A DNA stretch of 6,531 nucleotides from Actinomycetes bacterium (GTDB lineage: Bacteria > Actinomycetota > Acidimicrobiia > Acidimicrobiales > Microtrichaceae): assembly GCA_023423475.1 (NCBI GenBank), contig JAFAFN010000446.1, forward strand, positions 1 through 6,531. Direction: 5' to 3'. Positions 1-6,023 of this stretch are shown here, piece by piece. Numbering within the stretch: position 1 is the stretch's first letter; every line of letters starts with the position of its first letter. The notes under the pieces are model-generated. The model saw only the letters and a list, made by a program, of their open reading frames with translations. It had not been told where the DNA came from and did not search any database. The position numbers and the translations under genes are program-made.

Positions 1-17
1 CGGCGAGGGAGGGTCGG

Positions 18-1388
18 ATGACAGATCGCCAGGGATCGGTCAGCAGCGGTCGTCGAGTCGCCGCGGTCGCCTCGCTCGTGCTCGTCGCGGCCGCGACGGT
101 GATGGTGATCGTCTTCGTCGGTCGCCACGTCTGGCCGCTGCTGTGGTGCCTGGCCGGCGTCGCACTCGTCGCCACGGGCGGCTGGTGGGCGGTGACCCGA
201 CCGATGCCCCGTCGGGCCGTGGGTTCTGCGCTCGCCCTGGTGGGGCTGGTCGTCGTCGCCGGTGGGCTGTGGGACGCCATCTCCGAGGCCGAGCAGGTCG
301 TGATCCGGCTGCTCGTCGTCGCCGTGATGTTGCTCGTCGCCGGCGCATGCGCCAGGGTCGCGCTGTTCGACCCTGGCCACGACGATGCGGGCCACGACGA
401 GGTCGAGGCTGTCGTCGGGGTCGCCCCGAGGCACCCGGTGCTGATCTGCAACCCGTGGTCGGGCGGCGGCAAGGTCGAGCGGTTCGGACTGGTGGCGCTC
501 GCCGAGGAGCTCGGCGTCGAGGTGGTGATGCTCGACCACGGACTCGACCTCGAACAGCTCGCACGCGACGCGATCGCTCGAGGTGCGGACTGCCTCGGCA
601 TGGCCGGTGGCGACGGCTCGCAGGCGCTGGTCGCGTCGATCGCGATCGAGCACGACGTGCCCTTCGTCTGCGTGAGCGCGGGGACCCGCAACCACTTCGC
701 GCTCGACCTCGGACTCGACCGAGAGGACCCGCGGGCGTCGATGGCGGCGTTCGTCGACGCCGTCGAGCGGCGCGTCGACCACGCGTCGGTGAACGGTCGG
801 CTGTTCGTCAACAACGTCTCGCTCGGCGTGTACGCGACCGTGGTGCAGCGCGACGAGTACCGCGACGCCAAGGCGGCGACCTTCTCGACGCTGCTGCCGG
901 AGCTGCTGGGCCCCGACGCCGAACCGTTCGACCTGCAGTTCTCCGAGCCCGACGGCACCGAGGTCGAGGGCGCCTTCCTCGTCATGGTCTCGAACAACCC
1001 GTACGTCGTCGGCCTCTCGCCCGACAACTTCCAACGTCGGAGCCTGACCTCGGGCCAGCTCGGCATCCTGGCGATCGACACGCCCGGACCGGCGGAAGCT
1101 GCTCGGTTGCTCACTGCGTCGACCGCAGGGCTGCGGTCCCGCAGCCGGTACTGGCACGAGTTCACCTCGACCGCTTTCGAGGTCCGCTCCCGCTCCGGTC
1201 GGGCGTTCGCCGGCGTCGACGGCGAGGCGCTCGACCTCGAGACGCCGCTGCGGTTCGCGATCCACCCGGGAGGGCTCCGGCTGCTGGTGCCGGCGGACAA
1301 CCTCGGGGCAGCCGGTCGCCGTGCCGCTCGAGGCATCCGGGTGGGCGACCTGGCGCAGGTCGCGTTCGGCCGGGACGCCGTCGTCTGA
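18..1388 (+). CDS. Membrane-anchored diacylglycerol kinase family (YegS/LCB5-type lipid kinase)
   Basis: Predicted 456-residue lipid kinase that would phosphorylate a lipid alcohol (diacylglycerol or similar) with ATP at the inner face of the membrane. Residues 1-120 carry about four hydrophobic segments (roughly 14-34, 40-58, 67-85, 95-115), then an acidic linker (119-130). The DAGK catalytic domain starts near 139. Its signatures are NPWSGGGK (145-152), the nucleotide-binding GGDGS (197-201, Ser where Thr is more common), GTRNHFALDLGL (222-233, the GTxNxFA motif), VNNVSLGVYA (264-273), and DGE in the C-terminal lobe (401-403). Soluble relatives such as YegS and DgkB are about 300 residues, so the extra length is the membrane part. 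The ATG is preceded by a good Shine-Dalgarno (GGGAGGG, 7-13) at 4-5 nt spacing. The next gene begins 24 nt after the stop. The family is clear; the lipid substrate is not determinable here. A sphingosine or other lipid kinase role is the main alternative. Confidence 0.9.
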   Translation: MTDRQGSVSSGRRVAAVASLVLVAAATVMVIVFVGRHVWPLLWCLAGVALVATGGWWAVTRPMPRRAVGSALALVGLVVVAGGLWDAISEAEQVVIRLLVVAVMLLVAGACARVALFDPGHDDAGHDEVEAVVGVAPRHPVLICNPWSGGGKVERFGLVALAEELGVEVVMLDHGLDLEQLARDAIARGADCLGMAGGDGSQALVASIAIEHDVPFVCVSAGTRNHFALDLGLDREDPRASMAAFVDAVERRVDHASVNGRLFVNNVSLGVYATVVQRDEYRDAKAATFSTLLPELLGPDAEPFDLQFSEPDGTEVEGAFLVMVSNNPYVVGLSPDNFQRRSLTSGQLGILAIDTPGPAEAARLLTASTAGLRSRSRYWHEFTSTAFEVRSRSGRAFAGVDGEALDLETPLRFAIHPGGLRLLVPADNLGAAGRRAARGIRVGDLAQVAFGRDAVV

Positions 1389-1399
1389 GAGGGGAGCGA

Positions 1400-1412
1400 T
1401 AGCGTCGGCCCC
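1400..1412 (+). promoter_or_regulatory. Possible -10 box for leaderless transcription of the PolDom gene
   Basis: TAGCGT at 1400-1405 fits the actinobacterial TANNNT -10 pattern. It ends 7 nt before the A of the ATG at 1413, which would put the transcription start on the start codon. The only purine-rich Shine-Dalgarno-like stretch (1387-1397) is about 15 nt from the ATG, too far to be ideal. I see no convincing -35. The gene may also be read through from the kinase gene upstream. This is a pattern match only. Confidence 0.4.
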
Positions 1413-2378
1413 ATGGCTGCGAAGGACCCGGGGGCGTCACGCGACGGGGTGAAGCTCACCAACCTCGACCAGTCCCTCTTCGACGGCGCCGAGGCCACCA
1501 AGGGCGACCTCGTGGACTACCTCGACGCGATGTCGGATCGCATCATCCCGGTGCTCGAGGACCGACCGCTGTCCGTCGTGCGGGTGCACCGGGACCAAGC
1601 GCCGTTCATGCAGAAGAACGTGCCGAAGTACGCACCGGACTTCGTGCGCACCGTGAGCTACTGGGCGGCGACGTCCCGCCGCAACGTCGCCTATGCCCTG
1701 TGCGACGATCGGCCCACGCTGCTGTGGTTCGCGAACCAGCGAGCTGTCGAGTACCACCCGACACTGATCACCGCGAGTGCTCCGGAGCACGCGACCCATC
1801 TGGTGCTCGACCTCGACCCACCGGAGGGCTCGGACTTCGAGGTGGTGGTGCGGGTCGCGGGGCTCGTCCGAGCGGCGCTCGACGATGCCGGCCTCGAGGG
1901 TGCGGTCAAGACCAGCGGGGCGAAGGGTCTGCACGTGTTCGTCCCGATCGACCCCGGGATCGACCTGGCCGACGCGGCAGCAGCGACCCGGTCGTTGGCC
2001 GAGCGTGCCGCGCTGCTCGACCCGGCGATCGCGACGACGGAGTTCGTCAAGGACGATCGGGGCGACAGGGTCTTCGTGGACGCCACACGGGTCGGCGGTG
2101 CCACGGTCGTCGCGGCCTACAGCCCCCGGGTCCGCGCGGGCACGACCGTGTCGATGCCGGTGCGCTGGGAGGACCTCGAGGACATCTCGCCTCGCGACTT
2201 CACGCTGCGTTCGGTGCCGGCGTTGCTCGACGGCTCGGACCCGTGGCGCGAGCGCATGCCGGCGCCGCAGTCGCTCCCGGCCGACGTCGTCGCCGATGGC
2301 CACGAGATCGACGGCGGACGGGTCAAGGCGATGCACGAGGGCAAGCGGCGAGCGCGCGAGCGTCGAGCGGCGGACTGA
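1413..2378 (+). CDS. Stand-alone LigD-like primase-polymerase (PolDom, archaeo-eukaryotic primase family)
   Basis: A 321-residue protein matching the polymerase domain of bacterial LigD, which adds nucleotides (often ribonucleotides) at gaps or ends during non-homologous end joining or gap repair. It is one domain only, with no ligase or phosphoesterase part. Key features are: LTNLD near the N-terminus (15-19) and TK (29-30) of the DNA 5'-phosphate pocket; FMQKN (65-69); the metal-binding DLDPP (D133, D135); KTSGAKGLHVFVP (166-178) for nucleotide binding; and VFVDA with the third metal Asp (D223), followed by AAYSPR (234-239). All three catalytic Asp are present, so it should be active. Q20 stands where LigD usually has a Lys (LTNxDK). 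The C-terminus is basic (about 310-319). Mycobacterial stand-alone PrimPol proteins are the closest known type and are linked to gap filling in excision repair. It sits 3 nt before an unknown gene. Ku and a ligase are not in the window, so an NHEJ role is open. Confidence 0.9.
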   Translation: MAAKDPGASRDGVKLTNLDQSLFDGAEATKGDLVDYLDAMSDRIIPVLEDRPLSVVRVHRDQAPFMQKNVPKYAPDFVRTVSYWAATSRRNVAYALCDDRPTLLWFANQRAVEYHPTLITASAPEHATHLVLDLDPPEGSDFEVVVRVAGLVRAALDDAGLEGAVKTSGAKGLHVFVPIDPGIDLADAAAATRSLAERAALLDPAIATTEFVKDDRGDRVFVDATRVGGATVVAAYSPRVRAGTTVSMPVRWEDLEDISPRDFTLRSVPALLDGSDPWRERMPAPQSLPADVVADGHEIDGGRVKAMHEGKRRARERRAAD

Positions 2379-2381
2379 CCC

Positions 2382-2837
2382 GTGGAGCTGCTGTTGTTCG
2401 ACGCCGTCGCCGAGGCGGCCAGGTCACTCGTGCCCGCAGAGCTCGGTCCGTTGCGCGTGCGCTCCCACCGGTACGGCACCAAGGCGTGGTTCGGCGCGGA
2501 GCGGCCCGGCAGGGAGCACTACGAAGCACAGGTCGTGGGCGCCCAGTACGTCGAGGGCGCGACGGTGCTCGCCATCGAGGTCGGCTTCCACGCCGAGCAC
2601 CCGACGCTCGCGGACAACGAGCTCGCGGTCGCCCGCCTGACCGACGCCGAGGCCGACTGGCGAGAGGTGCTCGGCGATCCGGTGGTCGTCGGACCGTTCC
2701 TCGGACGCGCCGAGCTGTGGCGCCGGGCATCAGAGACGTGGCCCGACCCCGACCTTGGCGACGACGAGCTGGTGCTCGACCTCGCCGACCGGCTCGTCGA
2801 CTACATGGTCTGCTTCGAACCGCTGCTGCGCCGCTGA
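2382..2837 (+). CDS. Small soluble protein of unknown function coupled to the PolDom gene
   Basis: I do not recognise this 151-residue protein. It starts with GTG 3 nt after the polymerase stop and has no clear Shine-Dalgarno, which points to translational coupling by reinitiation. Reading-frame support comes from GC-rich third positions and the tight fit between the polymerase stop and the convergent gene end. There is no signal peptide or membrane segment. Visible parts are a hydrophobic N-terminal helix (1-17), a basic patch RVRSHRYGTK (25-34), a likely beta region (46-70, AQVVGAQYVEGATVLAIEV) ending in VGFHAEHP with two His (70, 73), and a strongly acidic helical C-terminal half (86-147) with several Trp (93, 113, 120). 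The acidic tail could be a protein-interaction surface. Its position suggests an accessory factor for the polymerase, but no function can be assigned from sequence. An unrelated gene that merely shares the transcript is the alternative. Confidence 0.75.
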   Translation: MELLLFDAVAEAARSLVPAELGPLRVRSHRYGTKAWFGAERPGREHYEAQVVGAQYVEGATVLAIEVGFHAEHPTLADNELAVARLTDAEADWREVLGDPVVVGPFLGRAELWRRASETWPDPDLGDDELVLDLADRLVDYMVCFEPLLRR

Positions 2838-2866
2838 GCGACGGCACCGCACGGCGCTCGCACGGG

Positions 2867-5278
2867 TCAGCCCGCCTCGGTGTTCGTGTAGGGCGTGAAG
2901 GTCCGGCACGGCTGGGCACGCAGCGCGTTGCAGTTCGCGGGGACCTTCGACGGGTAGCCCGTGATCCCGTCGACCTGCGGGAGGACCAGCTTCGACGGTG
3001 TCGTCGCGGAGTGGCCGACCTCGATGGTCGCCCCGTCGGGCTGGTCGGCGATTAGGTAGTTCCAACGGGCTCGGTCGCCACCGGGGGTGTGCACCGAGAT
3101 CCGGATGCGCGAACCCGCACGGACGATGTGCGCGAACGGGAAGATCTCGACCCGGGCCTCGACGAACTCCCCTTCGGGGATCGGCTCGGCGTCGGCCTCG
3201 AGGTTCGTGTGCAGCGGCAGCAGCTCGGTCGAGCCGTCCGCCTCGGCACGGTGCGAGGCCCGCAGCAGACCGGACTGCACGTAGGTCTCCTTGCCGTCGG
3301 GACGCACCTCGGACAGCGTGACGCCGAGGTCGGCCTCGCCCGTCGACGATGCGACCCACAGGTCCGCGCTGGCGGAACCCACGAGCACGAGGTCCTCGTC
3401 GAGGGGCTCCGACACGAACACCGATGCAGCGCCATCAGGCTCCTGTTGCCAGTCGTAGGTGACGTCCGCCTTGAAGAGGTCGTTGGCGCCGTCGCCGGCG
3501 AAGGTCCGCTGCTTGGCGAGCTCCGGATCGACCTCGAAGCTCGACGCCGACGACTCGACGGTCGGCTCCTGCGGGGCGAGGCTGCCGTCGGGCTGGAGGT
3601 ACCAGACCGAGGGGGTCGTGCCGGGCAGGGGCCACGACGGCACCCGCAGGTCGAGCGTCGCGTTCGGCATGCCCGGGGCCTCGGGGTCACCTGCACCGCT
3701 CTCGAAGCGGATCCGGATCGGGTCCTCGGCCTCGTACGCGGCGCGCTGCTCCTCGAAGGTCGGGTACTCCTCGAACATGCGCTGGGGCGGGATCGACGCC
3801 TCCTTGCCGAAGACCTCTCCCATGATGATCGGCAGGAAGATGTCCGCCGCGGCCGAGCGCGGCGTCAGCTCCTTCGCCACGTAGAAGTCGAGGAAGGTCT
3901 TCCACTCGACGAGGTTCGCCGGCTGGAACCCGTCGGCATGTGCGCCGTTCCACGCGCTGAAGCGCGTCACCGGTGCGTTGTCGAAGTCGTCGAAGAGCAT
4001 CGGGAAGCGTCCGCCGGTCTGCTCGTCCTGGAACGAGCCGGTGAGGAACACGGGGACCTCGATGTCCTCGACGAACAGGGACGGGTTGAGCGGGTCGGCG
4101 ACCTCGGCGTCGTAGTGCGGGTACTTCTTGGCCTTCGCGGTGGCGTCGACGTTCTGACCTCGCAGCAGCTGGTTCTGCTCGCAGACCTCGTCGCCGGCGT
4201 CGACGACCTCCTGCTCCCAGCCCTGTCCGTACGGCTCGGCCGCGGTGAGGACCTCGTCGGCCCAGGTGAGCGCGAAGCCCTCGTTGAAGATGCCGCCGGG
4301 TGCGAGCACGCCGCGCGCCGTGTCGTCGTAGACCGACAGGGGAGTGATCGCGGACAGGCTCGGCGGCTGCGCCGACGCGACGAAGAGCTGCGAGATGCCC
4401 GGGTAGGAGAGGCCGACCATGCCGACCTCGTGGTCCTTCACCCAGTCCTGGGCTGCGACGGTCTCGATGATGTCGTAGCCGTCGGTCACCTGCAGCGGTT
4501 CGAAGAAGTCGTAGGCGCCGCCCGAGCAGCCGGTGCCGCGCATGTTGACGCTGACCACCGCGAAGCCGAGCGCGTGGGCGATCAGCGATGCCGGCTGGTC
4601 CGGCGCGGCGCAGGCGAACGCCGCGATCGCACAGACCGCTTCGATGGTGAGCCCCTCGGGCAGGGACTTCGAGAGGTCGTCCCAGCGATCCGCGATCAGG
4701 TTCGCCGCGGGCTTCGAGGGGCTGTACCCCGAGTACTCCACGACGGTCGGGTACGGACCGTCCTCGATGGGACCGGGGAGGTAGACCGACGCGGACAGCG
4801 TGGTGCCGTCGCGGGTCTCGACGTAGCCGAAGCCCGGTTCGAGCGTCTGGTCGTCGTAGAACGCCTGGTCGGGCACGGAGCCCTCGACCGCGACGACCTC
4901 GACGGGCGCCGATGCCGTGCGCTCCTCGCCCTGGACGGTCGCGACCTGGTAGCCCTCGCCCGGCTCGACGAGTCGGAAGAGCAGCGAGCCCTGGTCGTCG
5001 GTGGTCCCCGTCTCGACGGCCTGACCCTCGCCGCCGTGCAGGGCGAGCTCGACCCCTGGCTCGGCCCCGGTGACCGAGACCTGCTCGAGGCTGCCCCGGA
5101 CCACCAGCTCCTCGTCGACCGGGGTCGACGCCGAGATCGGCTCGACCTCGGTGGCTGCGCCGTCCGACGCACCATCGTCGGTGCAGGCACCGGCGACGAG
5201 CAGCAACGCGGCGCACACGGCCGCCAACCGGACCAGCGGACGCCGCGACGAGCGGCGCCCGAGCGGGCGATCGATCAT
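2867..5278 (-). CDS. Secreted lipoprotein CocE/NonD-family hydrolase (S15 X-Pro dipeptidyl-peptidase-like)
   Basis: An 803-residue exported serine hydrolase, probably an esterase, acylase or peptidase acting outside the membrane. Residues 1-31 form a lipoprotein signal: basic RRSSRRPLVR (8-17), hydrophobic AAVCAALLLVAGA, then Cys32 and an Asp/Ser/Gly-rich linker. The lipobox is imperfect, with Ala at -3. Residues 48-133 look like a beta-sandwich (Ig or carboxypeptidase-regulatory type). The alpha/beta hydrolase core begins near 150. The likely triad is Ser291 in GLSYPG (289-294), Asp418 in GSFQDEQ and His447 in WNGAHADG. RGTGCSGG (247-254) and YSGYSP (182-187) are family signatures, with Tyr185 a candidate oxyanion residue. 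The part after about 500 is the PepX_C-type jelly roll. Family members are often 550-700 residues, so the N-terminal domain is an addition. I chose the ATG at 5278 over the GTG at 5299 because GGAGGGGG (5285-5292) sits 6 nt upstream. Cys pairs 216/223 and 783/791 may form disulfides. The natural substrate is unknown. Confidence 0.9.
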   Translation of the reverse strand: MIDRPLGRRSSRRPLVRLAAVCAALLLVAGACTDDGASDGAATEVEPISASTPVDEELVVRGSLEQVSVTGAEPGVELALHGGEGQAVETGTTDDQGSLLFRLVEPGEGYQVATVQGEERTASAPVEVVAVEGSVPDQAFYDDQTLEPGFGYVETRDGTTLSASVYLPGPIEDGPYPTVVEYSGYSPSKPAANLIADRWDDLSKSLPEGLTIEAVCAIAAFACAAPDQPASLIAHALGFAVVSVNMRGTGCSGGAYDFFEPLQVTDGYDIIETVAAQDWVKDHEVGMVGLSYPGISQLFVASAQPPSLSAITPLSVYDDTARGVLAPGGIFNEGFALTWADEVLTAAEPYGQGWEQEVVDAGDEVCEQNQLLRGQNVDATAKAKKYPHYDAEVADPLNPSLFVEDIEVPVFLTGSFQDEQTGGRFPMLFDDFDNAPVTRFSAWNGAHADGFQPANLVEWKTFLDFYVAKELTPRSAAADIFLPIIMGEVFGKEASIPPQRMFEEYPTFEEQRAAYEAEDPIRIRFESGAGDPEAPGMPNATLDLRVPSWPLPGTTPSVWYLQPDGSLAPQEPTVESSASSFEVDPELAKQRTFAGDGANDLFKADVTYDWQQEPDGAASVFVSEPLDEDLVLVGSASADLWVASSTGEADLGVTLSEVRPDGKETYVQSGLLRASHRAEADGSTELLPLHTNLEADAEPIPEGEFVEARVEIFPFAHIVRAGSRIRISVHTPGGDRARWNYLIADQPDGATIEVGHSATTPSKLVLPQVDGITGYPSKVPANCNALRAQPCRTFTPYTNTEAG

Positions 5279-5284
5279 GGAGTT

Positions 5285-5292
5285 CCCCCTCC
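5285..5292 (-). promoter_or_regulatory. Shine-Dalgarno of the CocE-family gene
   Basis: On the - strand this reads GGAGGGGG, 6 nt before the ATG at 5278. It decides the start against the longer GTG option at 5299, whose upstream sequence lies in the palindrome and offers no such site. Confidence 0.8.
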
Positions 5293-5298
5293 GAGACA

Positions 5299-5315
5299 CC
5301 GGTCCCTGGGACCGG
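5299..5315. promoter_or_regulatory. 17-bp perfect palindrome just upstream of the Shine-Dalgarno
   Basis: Arms CCGGTCCC (5299-5306) and GGGACCGG (5308-5315) are perfectly complementary around one central base. In the leader RNA this could fold as a 7-bp GC-rich stem with a 3-nt loop, ending 6 nt before the Shine-Dalgarno. It could be an operator half of a pair, or an RNA hairpin that affects translation. There is no U tract, so an intrinsic terminator is unlikely. Confidence 0.6.
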
Positions 5316-5316
5316 C

Positions 5317-5331
5317 CTGAACGACGTTCAG
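5317..5331. promoter_or_regulatory. 15-bp perfect palindrome, TetR-like operator candidate
   Basis: CTGAACG (5317-5323) and CGTTCAG (5325-5331) are perfect inverted arms around a single A. The form TGAAC-N5-GTTCA resembles operators of TetR-family repressors. It lies 11 nt downstream of a possible - strand -10 box, so a bound protein could block the CocE-family gene. No regulator gene is in the window, so the binding protein is unknown. Confidence 0.55.
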
Positions 5332-5342
5332 TTCGGGAGTTG

Positions 5343-5348
5343 AGACTA
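5343..5348 (-). promoter_or_regulatory. Possible -10 box for the CocE-family gene
   Basis: On the - strand this reads TAGTCT, matching TANNNT, and lies 5 nt after the stop codon of the DUF2085-like gene. It would start transcription near 5336 and place both palindromes in the leader. No -35 match is visible at 16-18 nt spacing. Confidence 0.35.
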
Positions 5349-5353
5349 CCCCC

Positions 5354-5929
5354 TCAGTCCGAGGTCCCGGAGCCCCGTGGCCCCGAACCCGGCAGCCCCG
5401 GGCCCTGACCCTGCTGGCCGGCGACGATCGCGGCGTCGGCTTCGGCGAGCAGGCGGTGGAGCTCCTCGGTGCGGCTCGCCTCGCTGCGCTCGAGCCGCTC
5501 CTCCCAGTCCTCGTCGTCGCCGTTGCCCCTGGTCAGGATCGACACGAGGAACAGGCCGATGACGTAGCACGCCACGGGTGCCACGGCGCCGAGGGTGAAG
5601 GGGTCCTCGATGTGCACGGCGAGCGCGGTGCCGAAGCCGACTGCTGCGACGGCGGTCAGCGCGACCTGCCGGGCGGCCGAGTACGTGAAGCGCCCCAGGT
5701 GCTCGCCGGTCCACTCGATCGCCAGCGGGAGCGGCAGGACCCACGCGGCCCACAGTGCGGCATCCGGGACCTCGATGAGCACGGCGACGACGGCGGTGAC
5801 CACGATCAGGGGGTAGAGCACGAGGCAACGGCGGCACACGTGGGTGTGACCGACCCGGACGCAGCGGTCGTACTGGTCGGGCCAGTGGTGCGCGAGCCAG
5901 ATCGGGGATGCATCCGACGGAGAGGCCAT
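5354..5929 (-). CDS. Small DUF2085-like membrane protein with Cys cluster and C-terminal coiled coil
   Basis: A 191-residue predicted integral membrane protein of unknown biochemical role. The N-terminal soluble stretch has HHWPDQYDRCVRVG (14-27) and HVCRRCLVLYP (30-40). His15, Pro17, Cys23, Cys32 and Cys35 recall the HxxP...C...CxRC...Y pattern of DUF2085 proteins and could bind a metal. Hydrophobic segments follow at roughly 38-53, 58-72, 87-106 and 112-133. Residues 137-170 are charged and helical (DDEDWEERLERSE onwards), likely a short cytoplasmic coiled coil, followed by a Gly/Pro/Ser-rich tail. I chose ATG 5929 because GGAG (5935-5938) lies 5 nt upstream. Longer options at 5980 and 6025 add only low-complexity residues, and the latter overlaps the divergent gene start. 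The family match is by pattern from memory. An unrelated membrane protein with a zinc-ribbon-like start is the alternative. Confidence 0.7.
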   Translation of the reverse strand: MASPSDASPIWLAHHWPDQYDRCVRVGHTHVCRRCLVLYPLIVVTAVVAVLIEVPDAALWAAWVLPLPLAIEWTGEHLGRFTYSAARQVALTAVAAVGFGTALAVHIEDPFTLGAVAPVACYVIGLFLVSILTRGNGDDEDWEERLERSEASRTEELHRLLAEADAAIVAGQQGQGPGLPGSGPRGSGTSD

Positions 5930-6023
5930 GACATCTCCATCGGCATCTCGCGGCGGATCCTGATGCTCGGCCACCCGCATCGAGTCCCGACCCGCCCCGC
6001 GACGCCGTGCGAAGATGACGGCC
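5930..6023. other. Divergent intergenic region
   Basis: A 94-bp gap between two divergent starts, which must hold promoters for both. The - strand gene has its Shine-Dalgarno here (5935-5938). For the + strand gene, GAAGAT at 6011-6016 ends 7 nt before the ATG, the right distance for a leaderless start, but it matches TANNNT only at A and T. I see no strong palindrome. Confidence 0.4.

Noticed and set aside
1437..2336. 299-codon - strand open frame opposite the polymerase gene
   Set aside because: Antisense shadow; the + strand frame has intact PolDom motifs.
2836..2859. Possible terminator hairpin between the convergent genes (GAGCG ... CGCTC)
   Set aside because: Only 5-bp arms with a 14-nt loop and no T tract on either side; it overlaps the stop codon and is expected by chance in GC-rich DNA.
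5279..5299. Upstream GTG start (5299) for the CocE-family gene
   Set aside because: It overlaps the palindrome and has no Shine-Dalgarno, while the ATG at 5278 has a strong one at 6 nt. The extra seven residues would also precede the basic signal-peptide start.
3089..5320. 743-codon + strand open frame opposite the CocE-family gene
   Set aside because: It is a phase shadow caused by high GC. Its translation is Arg/Gly/Leu/Val-rich with no motifs, whereas the - strand frame has a signal peptide, a triad and family motifs.
5299..5331. The palindrome pair as an intrinsic terminator of the DUF2085-like gene
   Set aside because: Neither stem is followed by a T tract on the - strand; the sequence after them is the purine-rich Shine-Dalgarno.
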